A stretch of DNA of 42,743 bases, taken from the NCBI GenBank assembly GCA_003427395.1, contig BFEA01000035.1:4370255-4412997 (forward strand), in the 5' to 3' direction. The translations under genes were made by a program, and so were the position numbers. The DNA is from Chara braunii (taxonomy: Eukaryota > Streptophyta > Charophyceae > Charales > Characeae). The notes under the pieces are model-generated. The model made no database searches, was not told where the DNA came from, and saw only the letters and a list, made by a program, of their open reading frames with translations. Within the stretch, counting starts at the first letter, position 1; every line of letters starts with the position of its first letter. Positions 1 through 10,181 of the stretch are shown here, in pieces.

Positions 1-75
1 TGTAATTTCGCCAGTAGACAACCCTTGGCCAAGGGCAAGCAAAGAGCAAAGAACGTGTGCTTGGAGTTGTCCTGC

Positions 76-106
76 TTTTTTTTTTTTTTTGGGGGGGGGG
101 GGGGGG
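76..106. repeat. T15 directly joined to G16
   Basis: Fifteen T residues are followed at once by sixteen G residues. Runs of this kind are prone to sequencing and assembly error, so the lengths are uncertain. Confidence 0.85.
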
Positions 107-548
107 CTCAAGTTCGTCCTCTCAGCTGCTGAAGGGTAATGGGGGTTCGTCTAGTCTAGTCGTGGCTTCTTATCTTATCTTATCCGCTTGTTGCCAAGTG
201 CAAAACTTGGGGGAAAGGTCCGCACAAGTTTTCCTTTTTCGTTTGGAAAGCAGCGCTTACATGGAAGGCATGATTTCCAGTAGAGCATCACTTCAACGGG
301 CGGAGTAAGAAATATCTGGTGTTTTTTTTTTTTTTTTTTTCTCGACGTATCCATGTAAGAGAACGTTTGTATCGAGAAACCCACAGTAAAACGTTTGGCA
401 CGATACGGAAGGTCCAAAAGAACGACCTCGTTGAAAAAAAAATAAAAAAAATTATTAAAAATATTTTTTCAGAAAAAGAGAGAACCCTCAACGGTAGGGA
501 GGAAATATGCGAGTCTCTATGATTATTACTGCATTATTTTAGTGATTG

Positions 549-676
549 AGGGCGTACTCACAGTAGGACCTTTTTACTTCAATTTTTGGACGTGATTGGG
601 ATCATCAGATGCATCCAGGTCTGGCTGTAATTGCAGTCAGATGCATCTTGGAAAGTCACAATTGTGAGTATGCCCT
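549..676. mobile_element. MITE with AGGGCGTACTCACA ends, 128 bp
   Basis: AGGGCGTACTCACAG at the left pairs with TTGTGAGTATGCCCT at the right. Inside are two direct subrepeats of the form ATTG(G/C)(G/A)TCAGATGCATC. Copies or parts recur at 940-1012 and 27951-28074. No clear target duplication was found. Confidence 0.6.
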
Positions 677-798
677 GATCGGGGAGATTGCTGGCTAACG
701 GTAGTTGTGTAGCAGGTGACGGATGCATCAAGTATGGATTAGTCCACCGCCCTGCTGCCCTGCTGATAAACGATCGCTGTAGTGATAAGATGGACTTG

Positions 799-833
799 GT
801 TTCCGTTTCCGTTTCCGTTTCCGTTTCCGTTTC
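799..833. repeat. (GTTTCC)n hexanucleotide microsatellite
   Basis: Nearly six units of GTTTCC. It differs from the plant telomere repeat TTTAGGG. Confidence 0.95.
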
Positions 834-939
834 ACAGCATGTGGTTGGGTGGACGGATGCCGAGTGCAGCAGTGCTATCACTGCTATGTTAGAGAGGCTG
901 AATTGTGCCAAGTTTGAACACGATGGGTGGACTTTTTTG

Positions 940-1012
940 ACTCCGCTCCGGACATAATTGCGGTCAGATACAGATAGAGTCGGGCGCAATTGCAGTCAGA
1001 TACATTCAGGGG
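940..1012. mobile_element. Internal fragment of the AGGGCGTACTCACA MITE family
   Basis: CGGACATAATTGCGGTCAG and GCGCAATTGCAGTCAGATAC match the two internal subrepeats of the 549 copy. A solo end (GAGGGCGTACTCGCACAC) occurs at about 1143-1160, so the element may be rearranged here. Confidence 0.45.
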
Positions 1013-1447
1013 GAAAGAAACAAGGGGAATGGCACGGAGTTTGAAAAGAAAGAGGGTACATTACGACACGCTTTCAGGGGGGAAACACAAAGAGGCAGAA
1101 GACCGTCCAAAAAAACTGGGGAGACAGAAACCTGGATACTTGAGGGCGTACTCGCACACACTAGAACGTTTTCGAGGGGGGATGATGCGAGGGTGCCGGC
1201 ACCTTATTATCGATCAGCAGAATTGAAAAAGGGCGAAGTGGGCATGAGTGAGAGACGCGGATGTCTCCTGGCGCGTGATGGCCTGTGTTTGTGTCATTGC
1301 GCTGTTTAGTAGTAAATTATGTTGACATCATCAAGAAGTCCACGTGCACTGGTTTGCCATGCGTTCTGATAGATATTGAGGTTTCTGCCCGGTATCGGCA
1401 AGCATTGCAGTTCATCCGTTCTGATGACTGTGTCGATTCAAGGAGTC
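1013..1447. other. Unassigned sequence
   Basis: Only a solo AGGGCGTACTCGCACAC end near 1145 is recognisable. No ORF with coding character is present. Confidence 0.5.
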
Positions 1448-1509
1448 GTCTCCGTCATGGTGGAAGTCAACGGTCAAATTAGTCTCCTTCATGGTGAAAG
1501 TCAACGGTC
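1448..1509. repeat. Two 28-bp repeats with a 34-bp period
   Basis: GTCTCC(G/T)TCATGGTG(G/A)AAGTC and AACGGTC occur twice. The flanking motif CAGTT(C/T)AT(C/G)CGTTC and GATGACTGTGT also repeats, at 1409 and 1521. Confidence 0.75.
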
Positions 1510-2239
1510 TGATTCTACTTAGTGCAGTTTATGCGTTCGGATGACTGTGTTACTTAAAGGTGTATGCCTCATAGCACCCTTTTTTTTTTTTTTTTAAACA
1601 GAACCTCTCGATTCTGGCTCCTGCCATTCTAAGGAGCAACAGTCCCGTTCCTATTCCCACCTTGGAATGCTGTCATCAGGTTCTTGTTCCCACTGAGTCA
1701 TTCACTCAGTCACCGAAGTCCTTTTCTTACTCACTCAGTCTGTCACTCACAGGAGTCCGCACACACACCGCAGTTGTCGCGCTTGTTCTATCCACATCGG
1801 GTCTCTCACTCTCCACAAAGTTCCGCTTTTTGTCAAGAGCTCTGTGGCTCCGTGGAGGTCCCTCCACAAAACGGGTGTGGCAGAATGGGCCGCTTGCCGA
1901 ACTCGGCGACAGAGCACAAAATCCGTGTTGAGGAGAAAATCCTCCTGTGATATGGAAATGCAATGGCCGAGTGTATGGAACCATGCCGCACCTGCCAACC
2001 TTGGAGAAATTATGGTAAGTAATGGAATGTGGTCTTATCTGTGAAAAATGCCGCAATGTGTGCCGTCATGTTCGCTATACACAACTGCACAGAAACGCCA
2101 GGACTGTGCCAGACTGTTTTGTCGGACTATCCCGGACTCATGTGTCTGTGTGTGTGACAGCCAGGCAAACAGAACAGACAAAGAAACAAAAACAAACAAA
2201 CGAACAGAGGGACAGGAAGAACAAACGAACATAGAGACA
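1510..2239. other. Unassigned sequence with CACTCAGT-rich and CAAA-rich stretches
   Basis: T runs at 1580-1595, imperfect CACTCAGT repeats at 1690-1752 and an ACAAACAAACGAAC stretch at 2185-2235. Overlapping short frames on both strands conflict with each other and show no family resemblance. Confidence 0.5.
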
Positions 2240-2258
2240 GGAAGTACTGGTGGTTTAA
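2240..2258. repeat. Isolated right end of a TTAA-family element
   Basis: GGAAGTACTGGTGGT is followed by TTAA at 2255-2258. No matching ACCACC left end was found in the preceding 500 bases, so the rest is deleted or too diverged to see. A similar solo end (GCCGGTGGTTTAA) is at 23316-23328. Confidence 0.4.
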
Positions 2259-2334
2259 TGACAAAGACCAAAGACTAGAGTGTAATCATATGGTGCTTCC
2301 GGTGCAGAGCTGATTCAGCGTCACACGGCCCCTC

Positions 2335-2355
2335 AGAGAGAGAGAGAGAGAGAGA
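2335..2355. repeat. (AG)n microsatellite
   Basis: About ten AG units. Confidence 0.95.
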
Positions 2356-2492
2356 AGTTGGGTATAGAGTCCAGTGACCGAGCAGGAGGTTCACAGCACG
2401 TTGTGAGACTTTGCCAAACACTTGCGTATATCAGTGCAGTAGTAACGATGAAGTCGTGCATGAGTGCATTCGATGATTCGAGTGCCAAATCA

Positions 2493-2556
2493 GTCATCAA
2501 TGTGACATCACAGTCACATCCGTCGTCATCAATGTGACATCACAGTCACATCCGTC
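2493..2556. repeat. 32-bp perfect tandem duplication with internal palindrome
   Basis: GTCATCAATGTGACATCACA and GTCACATCCGTC form a unit repeated exactly. TGTGAC...GTCACA is an inverted repeat within the unit. Confidence 0.9.
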
Positions 2557-2920
2557 ATCATGGCAGGTGTGATTCGTGACAGCTCGTGACAATTGAATTT
2601 CGAGACTGGTTTACTGTAGACTTCTCTCTCTTCTTTTCTATCCGAACAAGTAATAGCGTCCTAGGCTGGGCTTAGCGAACAGCCCAATAGATATGGTGAG
2701 CAGTATTGGTAATAACCTTTCCTTGTGAGACCTTTGTCAGTATCTCTATGCACACGGCTTTGCATCATGTTGCGAAGATGTTTGTTAGAATTGCTGTTCT
2801 GTTTGCATTGGAATTACTGAGGGCACTCTGGGGCATCAGGACAGACATAAGTGAGGATGATGGATGACCGACCGTGCCGCTGTTGTATTTGTGGGGGCAG
2901 CTTTGTTGCGTGTAGGATAG

Positions 2921-3047
2921 GGCCCTGGGCCCACTACTTAGTACTCGCCAAATGGGCAAAATGAGAATGAATCTGTCGTTAGAATATGGAAAGATGCACC
3001 GCCGTACTTTGTCTTTTGTGCATGTGGCAAGTAGTGAAGCGAGGCCG
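2921..3047. mobile_element. Short MITE of the GGGCCTCGCTCC family, diverged
   Basis: The interior GGGCAAAATGAGAATGAATC and ATGGAAAGATGCACCGCCG align with 29838-29958. The right end AGTAGTGAAGCGAGGCCG is good, while the left end is altered (GGCCCTGGGCCCACTAC). TAG lies on both sides (2918-2920, 3048-3050), a possible three-base target duplication. Confidence 0.6.
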
Positions 3048-3226
3048 TAGGTTGACCGCCATAAGCTCTGCACTGTTGAAAACATATACTTGTCGACTCG
3101 CCATGGACTGTTTAAAACAAGTACTCGTTGCCGCCTCAACAGTGTCCACATGGCATCTCGACTATTCAAGAGGCTGAGGAGGGACCACTCTATCAGGAAG
3201 TGTTTGTGTGGGATGGAAATGCTATT

Positions 3227-3282
3227 TATTGAAGTATTTGCTCATTTATTTTTCTATTGAAGTATTTGCTGATTTATTTCTA
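3227..3282. repeat. 28-bp tandem duplication, AT-rich
   Basis: TATTGAAGTATTTGCT(C/G)ATT is repeated with a period of 28 bases. Confidence 0.8.
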
Positions 3283-3772
3283 AGGGAAATCACCTATCAT
3301 CATGTGTTTGTACCTATGGCGATTTTAGATTCGACCTCGTCATCTTGTTTGCGAATAGTCACATGCTTGTACCTCTTATCCACAAGGCTGGTACCGGAGG
3401 CACACTACTTTCAAAATCAAGAAAACTCTAGAGATTAAACAAAAAGATTACGGAAAAAGAGAAAGAGAAAAGTTGTAGTTTGTGTGTGTTACTGCACGCA
3501 GAAATCAACTTGAGTGAAAAGAAGGAACACACTGCAAAACAAACAACGAAGGAAAATACCTATACCTTGTAAACCTGCCCAACATCAGAAGGGCATTGCT
3601 TTCAGGGGTGATGTCGTGTACCTTGCAAACTGGGAATTTGTGGGAAAAGTACTGGACCAGCACAGTCTGGTTCCAAAATTCCCTGGCTAGCTTGGTATGA
3701 ACATGCCCTGATTGTGCCCCGAACCACATTTCACATGGCTACTCCGAGCATTTGGAGATTAGGAGGCGTGGG

Positions 3773-3905
3773 GTCGGTCCTTCACCGCGTGCGGCGCATG
3801 GTGAAAGGGAGCGCCTTTGAAGCAAGTAGGGGGCTTGGAAACTCAGAGAGGCTGGTCGAGTCCTTCGCTGCCTGGTCAATGGCAGCGCCACTTTTGAAGA
3901 CCTAC
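3773..3905. repeat. Diverged direct repeat near CGCCTTTGAAG
   Basis: GTCCTTCACCGCGTGCGGCG through GGAGCGCCTTTGAAG, and GTCCTTCGCTGCCTGGTCAA through GCAGCGCCACTTTTGAAG, align as two diverged copies about 75 bases apart. Confidence 0.4.
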
Positions 3906-4110
3906 GGGGATTGGACCCTCTTAATTTTCTTCCCCTCTTCGCCGGATATATGTTCTTGTTTGGTGCGACTACCAAATTTAGGCTGATTGTAAATTGCTAA
4001 GGGAAACTGATGGGCTGGCTGAGACCTGGCCACTGAGGGAAAGGGTCAAGGAGAAGGGAGTCGATGATGGTTGTACCTCAGTCAGGAGGGTTTAGGCACA
4101 CTGGCAACCT

Positions 4111-4345
4111 GTACTTTTATTTGAGGGAGACGAGCCCACTGTAGCCCCTCCCTGCGATGTTCGATTGTGATATATTATTCTATCACTGATGCTCCTGCGA
4201 TTGTTGTATTGTGACGTTCGATCCCCAATTCCCTTTTTGTATTGAAAGGGAGACATGCCCAGTTTGTATGTTTGGCCCTAGGCTACTTTTATTTGAGGGA
4301 GAAGCACCCCCTCACATTAACCGCACCCTGCAATGAAATTCAATG
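4111..4345. repeat. Diverged direct repeat beginning TACTTTTATTTGAGGGAGA
   Basis: TACTTTTATTTGAGGGAGAC near 4111 and TACTTTTATTTGAGGGAGAA near 4284 each lead into a C-rich block and a CCTGC(G/A)AT motif. No gene lies between them. Confidence 0.55.
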
Positions 4346-5157
4346 TCCTATTGCAGGAGGGTTTTCATGGGAAATTGACTTCTTTCTCAAAATCTTGTCT
4401 CCTGCCGGAGCCAATTTGTCCGCTTTTTTGTTCTTGCATACACTATGCTACATAGTTCTGAAGATGCCCTCGAGCCTCCCCGGGTGACCCATCTCCAATT
4501 TGGAAGATGGGGCTGTGGATTCTGACTCGTCAGGGCCCAGGCCACTTGCACCCCGGGCCCGAAGTTGGATTCTTTCTTTTACCTGGGCGGGTCCCCTGGC
4601 CAGGCCAGGAACAGCCCAGCCTTCGGTGCGGAAAATGGGGGACCACGGAAAAGGCCTGACAAATGAAATAGAAAGACCAGTGAATATTGGTCAGAGAGCA
4701 TAGATGCTTTTACTTTCTGTCATCTCCGTTAGTGCTTTCCTAGTTTGAACGTGGTCATGACATCTGTGTTGTATACTTTCAAACGTAGTGGGAGTGAGAA
4801 GGGCTTGAAAGGTTAAGTTTTGCGGTATTGCGGGAACTTTGATTGGGCGACATCGGGGAAGAAACCAATCTGTTCTGTTTGCAGTCCGTTGGATTGAAGG
4901 GGAGGTGTTTTCAGTATGAATGTAATGTGAGAGTGCATTTGACTTCAAAAGTTTGTCAGGAGGAAACACGAGTAAACAAGAGCAAAAAAACACCGGTACA
5001 TGGACAGGCTCTGACACCTGACACACCAATGAGATCCGTGCTAGATATTTAAAGAGAAGATACCCCGCGCGGTCCTCAGGGCAAGGGCTTTGGCCTTTCT
5101 GCAGTGGTTAGTACCTTTGAAATAGTGCCTGGTGGTGTGAATGCACCGGGGCTGTGT
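4346..5157. other. Unassigned sequence
   Basis: Non-repetitive within this window; no gene, RNA or element recognised. Confidence 0.5.
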
Positions 5158-5315
5158 TCCACTAGCGGGGGTTTAGTTTATGTTTCATGTATTTTCCAAC
5201 GTGGTCACACTATGGACGTGAGATTTTCAGATCGGATCCACTAGCGGGGGTTTAGTTTATGTTTCATGTATTTTCCAACGTGGTCACACTAGGGCCGTGA
5301 GATTTTGAGATCGGA
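5158..5315. repeat. 79-bp tandem duplication
   Basis: Two copies start TCCACTAGCGGGGGTTTAG and end GAGATTTT(C/G)AGATCGGA. Only three substitutions separate them, so the duplication is fairly recent. Confidence 0.9.
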
Positions 5316-5642
5316 TTGCAAGGAGCCATGCATATTTGAAACCAGAACAAAACCTCGAGAAGTGGGACATGACCCCCAGTGTCACCAGCATCAATGGACT
5401 TCTCTTTTGAGCTTCTTGTTTTCATATTATCGTGGAACCACCTGCAGCAAACGAACGGTTTTCACCTGAAGAAAAATTTGAAATTTCCCATTCAGTACGC
5501 ATCGAACTGGCCAAAGGCAGGCTGCCAGGCTGGTATATCAAAAATACAGGCTCCGCATGTATGGGGAAAGGCCGCCTTGCGACTATCGTCGGGATAGTTT
5601 TCTCTTAGTGGCGGGTAGCTTACTATGGGTTATTAGGCTTGA

Positions 5643-5812
5643 ACCACCAGCACACACGGGCCTGAAGGCCCCTTGCTGCACACCAAGGTTTTTCGAACCG
5701 CCAGCGGTGCACTTGTTTTCTTTTTTTGGCTGGCGCCGCCAGCCATCGTGGTTCAGCGGAGCCTAGGCTACGAGGTTCTTTTTCCGCAAGGGTGGGACCG
5801 TGTACTGGGCGT
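5643..5812. mobile_element. TTAA-family element, type 1, diverged ends
   Basis: Left end ACCACCAGCACACACGGG, right end CCGTGTACTGGGCGT. The interior TTGGCTGGCGCCGCCAGCC is a near-perfect palindrome, the clearest type 1 core in the window. TTAA has decayed to TTGA on the left and TGAA on the right. Confidence 0.55.
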
Positions 5813-6092
5813 TGAAATCACCACCGCACATGAAGCAAATTGGCAAACCTTATTTGACATCCAACCCTGCGAGAGGCGGTTAACGGAGGCCTCAATTTTT
5901 AGACAACTTCTAATGCCATTTATAACAAAACCCAAGGGTCATTTTAACCAAACTTGCCACCAATTCAAAGAGTGGAGATCATACCAAGGAGCAACTACGT
6001 GCAAAAGAAAAAAGGAAAAAAAAAACCCTTAAAAAAGACTATGAAACAGCAAGACAAAAGTGCACTTTCATTAAATTTGGCCAAAATTGGAT

Positions 6093-6271
6093 CCAATTTC
6101 GGAAATCTTGAGAAATTTCAGAAATCTCATCAGAGGAAAATTCCAATGGCCAAAATGATACGAAATTTGGCACACATTTAAGGTTGCTTTGTGCCAAGTT
6201 TGGTATCATTTGGGCCATTGGAATTTTCCTCTGATGAGATTTCTGAAATTTCTCAAGATCTCTGAAATTGG
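6093..6271. repeat. Near-perfect hairpin, 81-bp arms and 17-nt loop
   Basis: The left arm 6093-6173 begins CCAATTTCGGAAATCTTGAG and ends AAATTTGGCAC. The right arm 6191-6271 is its reverse complement with about five mismatches (roughly 94% identity). A transcript from either strand would form a long duplex. It may be an inverted duplication, a foldback element or a small-RNA precursor. No flanking target duplication was identified. Confidence 0.85.
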
Positions 6272-8162
6272 AATGTTGGCGAAACCCCCGAACCCTAATT
6301 TCAGTTTTGGACCCGTTACTCAGGAGCTGAAAGTGGGGGGGTCCCAGTTAACCACTCGTGAACCTGGACCTCCAGGTTATTGACGGACTAGGTTGCGGCT
6401 GAACTGGCTCGCAGCGCTCATGTGCACTGGTGCAAGCCCTGTCAGGCCCACAGGTAAATAGGCACTGTGGTGTGATCCTTTTGCAACTCACATGCACGTC
6501 CAGTGTCAGATGCATCAGTGAGGCCGCAAAGCTCGCATCTGAGCTTATGTGCTGCTAGTGGCTGGCTTTTGTCTGCGGCTGCCAGCATGTTTTCTTTTTC
6601 TTGTTTTTTTTTTTTTTTTTTTCCATGTCATGATGGGTCAGCTGGACTCAAAATGTGACAGTCTTTTAAGAGACTTCTGAAAGTTCTTAAATTATGAATG
6701 AATGAATTTAACCAGGCGCAGGCTCGCTGCTACATCCAAACAATGGCCCGAGCGTTTGCTAGCGCACCTATGCCACTATGTATGGTGGGGGTGGATCTGG
6801 TGCATTGTTCGGTGGGTGCCTCGGAGCCATGGCTGGCAGAGGACCCCATCATGGCCACTATTTGTAACGAACGGGAGACCGCTGTCAACTCTGTAGGGAA
6901 AGGGGAAGCAGGCATTTTTTTAATTTGAGATGGAATGGAAGGCCTGTTAGGAGAGGCCTGATGGATTTCTGATCTGATCGCTGTAGTCTGAAAAGAACTC
7001 TGAAAAACTTGGTGGCCTGTTAAGATAGGGCTGATTCAGATCGCCATAGAGAGCTCCATTTAGAAATCGCATGGGTGATTTCGTTTTGGGCGAGAAAGTG
7101 CTGGTGGTTGCTAGGCTCAGGGGATGCGTGGGCAAGTGCTGTTCGCAAGATCAGGCGGAGAAAACAGTCGAAACCACAAGTTTTCCCAAGTACCCCGACT
7201 AGTAGTGAATCCCAACACTAACTGATGATGCTAATAAGAGAATGATCGCTGAACCAAGGGGGTCGCTGCTCTGAAGTGCCCTGGTAGACTGGTAGTGATC
7301 CGCTAAGTAATAATTTCACTGCAAGTTGGCGATTGGGGAAGAGTGATTGGGATAGCAACAGAGCAGTGGATTTGGAAATGGGGCTGATGGGGGCCAGGTG
7401 CCTGGGTTGATTTGCGCAAACCATGGCTTGAACTCTTGCATGGGTCCTTGAAAGGACCCCTGTTTGTTACTATGCGTAAGGAACTAAAAATATTTAAGTT
7501 GTGACTAAGCGTGTCGAGTAGACCTCCTGCGCCGAGATGTTGACAAGTCGGGGGCGATATCCGTTGTATCCGGGTATGTGTCCATTTAAAGATAGAAATA
7601 ACTGCGTGTGGACACACTGGAGTACTGGCATCCCTGTTTCGCTCCCACATTTTTGTTTCATTCCGATGGAAAACGTTTAGCATTCCCTTCAGTACAGGTA
7701 GGTCTGGTGACTTGGACCACAGTGCTGAATACAGCTTCTCTTATTATGGAATTTACTTCAATCAATAGGTCCAAAAGAGGATCTTTCTTTCATAATGACA
7801 CATGCCTTGGGCTTTCCTGTTCTGGAACACAGAAGAAAGCGTTTATGATCCTATTCATGAGGATATCTCTGGAGGGAGTAGGAGTACAACTAGTGTGTTG
7901 GTAGGCAGGTTTTCTATTCTTGTGTTTGTCCTTAAAATGGATGTGTTGAGCAAAAGGCTAAAAGCCCTTTGTGTTTTTCCACCTCCCGGAATGTTTCTTA
8001 TTCTGGAGTATGTCAACAGTATTAGGTGTCAAAAAAAGAGTACACTTTCTGGATGGCTTGCCAGATGTAGAAGTCTAAGTGAATCAGGGCGGGAGTTCCT
8101 TTCCCTGAGAACTTGAATGATAATGTCTCGTCTCCCAAAGATATAGTTGATTGCGACCTTAG

Positions 8163-8164
<2 letters not shown>
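6272..8164. other. Unassigned sequence
   Basis: A T19 run (about 6604-6622) after a T-rich stretch suggests an old minus-strand poly-A tail. Frames of up to 126 codons near 7303-8116 overlap on both strands and match nothing I know. Confidence 0.45.
6942..7045. repeat. Diverged direct repeat (GGCCTGTTAGGAGAGGCCTGAT)
   Basis: GGCCTGTTAGGAGAGGCCTG at 6942 and GGCCTGTTAAGATAGGGCTG at 7014 share following text (GATC(T/G)..CGC..TAG). Period is about 72 bases. Confidence 0.4.

Positions 8165-8197
<33 letters not shown>
8165..8197. repeat. (GA)n microsatellite
   Basis: About sixteen GA units. Confidence 0.95.
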
Positions 8198-8199
<2 letters not shown>

Positions 8200-8352
8200 T
8201 TATTTTAGGGTGGTCGTGTTTCACGACAACCGCTTTTGTTGGGATGATGAGAAAACCGAAATGAATACGGCTGTGTCAGCCGTGCATAGATTTCTGCCAC
8301 GCTTGGGAATGATTGCAGCTCTCACAGCAGACTGGTGATTTCTGGGTATCGG

Positions 8353-8735
8353 TTGATGGACAGTTGAGAAGACTGCCAGTAGAAAGGAGTGAGGGCATGT
8401 GCATGTTAGTGCGATCCTGTTGCACTGCACCGCTGTTGGTGCTTGAGGTATTCAGGAATATAGTCTTGTCTTCTTCTCGTTCTACTACGCCACGTGTACC
8501 ACCTCATCCGTGAAACTTCTCGTTAGCAGTTGAGGAGTCTGCTACGAGAAAGGATTGAGGATGTGTGCAATCCTATTGCTCTGGACTGCTGGTGGTGCTT
8601 GGGTTATTTAAGGATAAAGTCTTGTCTTCTTCTCGTTCTACGAGACCGCTTGGGTTATTTAGGGATGAAGTCTCGTCTTCTTCTCACTCTACTAGACCGC
8701 GTGTACCACCTCATCTGTGAAACTACTCGTTCTGT
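8353..8735. repeat. Diverged tandem repeat of about 175 bp with a nested 52-bp duplication
   Basis: Each unit runs from GACAGTTGAG or AGCAGTTGAG, AGAAAGGA(G/T)TGAGG and GTCTTGTCTTCTTCTCGTTC to TACCACCTCATC(C/T)GTGAAAC. In the second unit a block starting CTTGGGTTATTTA is itself duplicated (about 8597-8648 and 8649-8700). Confidence 0.8.
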
Positions 8736-9396
8736 ACACAATACAAGACACATAAAGGATACTGAACCCGCTCCCCTTTCTTTTAACTGCTCTTTTCTCC
8801 TCCCTCTCTTGGATTTCAGGAAAACGTGCGAAGTTCGGGGTCTGTTTGTTTGTTGGTTTGTTTGGTCTTCCTTGTAATCCCTTTTTTGCTTTTGCATGAG
8901 TTCGTTTGTAGCCATCTATCTGTTTAGAAAAAAAGATGGTCATTTCGTAGTTGTGCTTCCGGCTTATCACTTCCTGTGTGTATTTACCATTTAGTATCCG
9001 GCTTGTTGTTTCCCCCAATGTCCGTTTGGACATTCCTGGCCGCTTCTCTGTTTTTCTGTTTGTGCTCGCTCGTCTGTTCATGTCTCTATTTCTCTCTCAA
9101 GATCATCATCTCTGTTTGGTACCGCAGAATGATAAACCCTTTGCTAGTGTTGACATTCAACTTGACACCTTTGATTGCCATTTAGAATTGTTATCTTCAT
9201 CCGGATAAGATCAGTTGTAGCCTTCAGCACTAGGCTACAGTAGCCCAATCCCGAAATCTGGTCTGGGGACCTTCCTTGGACTGGCTAGACCTACGTGCCT
9301 ATGAAGAATACTACCCGCGCTTCCGTTCAGGAGGACTCTAGGTCTACTTAGCGGCAGGGCATGTGAAGCAAATTTCTATGTTCTTTCCAGAGTGGG

Positions 9397-9548
9397 TAGC
9401 CACTGACCATCCATCTGATTCGATCAGGATTCGAACACAACCTGTTTACGCTTATCAACTTTTTTGAAAGGGGGTAGACCCTAACCATCCATCTGATTCA
9501 ATCAGGATCTGAACACATGACCTGTTTATTTATGTCTATCAACAGTTG
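9397..9548 (-). repeat. Two tandem tRNA-like (SINE-related) units
   Basis: Two copies of a unit of about 76 bp contain ACCATCCATCTGATTCGATC and AGGATTCGAACACA (second copy AGGATCTGAACACA), and end near TATCAAC. On the minus strand the motif GTTCGAATCCT is a B-box match. The units look like a dimerised tRNA-derived repeat; no poly-A tail or clear duplication was found. Confidence 0.4.
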
Positions 9549-10031
9549 CATGTGTGTACGATTCTGCCGCATGGGCTGGATATCGTGCAAAGAGAGCAAA
9601 TTGCAGCTCCTTGCCAAAACTCTCCATGTGTGACCACCCCTCCCAAGAGAGAAAAAATCACAGTCAGTTGCCTATCAAGGCATGCAGTTGCTTCATGAGA
9701 TGTTTGGGCGTGTTTGTACAAACCGTTTGCGTCTCCCGTTCTTTGTTGTAACCTGTACCACATTGTGGTGTCGGTAGTACAAAGCACTGCAGGTGCAGTA
9801 GTACTCGAAGGCTTTCATCGGTTCATATTGTGCAAACTATGTGCACTGAGTAGCGGCGGAGCACTGGATCGAAAACCAATGTCTGGTTGCTTTCTTGTTG
9901 GGAATAGAATTTCGCTGAACCGCTGTATATCGGATAAAGCAAGAAAGAAACAGGAACTGAACACTGCATGTGACAACACATATTGTGAACTCCTGTATTC
10001 TGTGTTATAAATTTGAAAGAATCGGGAATCA

Positions 10032-10169
10032 AATGGTACACCTATGAACTATCGAAGCACAGACCTCAGTTCGAATCCGGATGAACTAGACGAATCACCT
10101 GGGGATGACCAGTTTGTGAATGATATCTCAAGACCCTCGCCCTTTTTAGAAAAAGGGGAAAAGAAAAGT
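10032..10169 (+). mobile_element. tRNA-derived SINE with 12-bp target duplication
   Basis: The head GGTACACCTATGAACTATCG, then GACCTCAGTTCGAATCCGG, has a pol III B-box (GTTCGAATCC at 10069-10078) at the expected distance from a tRNA-like A-region. An unrelated body follows, ending in an A/G-rich tail (AAAAAGGGGAAAAGAAAAG). AATCGGGAATCA at 10020-10031 and AATCGGTAATCA at 10170-10181 form a one-mismatch target duplication. No tRNA function is expected because the 5' acceptor and D-arm part is shortened. Confidence 0.65.
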
Positions 10170-10181
10170 AATCGGTAATCA

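Noticed and set aside
799-833. Interstitial telomere repeat
   Set aside because: The unit GTTTCC does not match TTTAGGG or other common telomere motifs.
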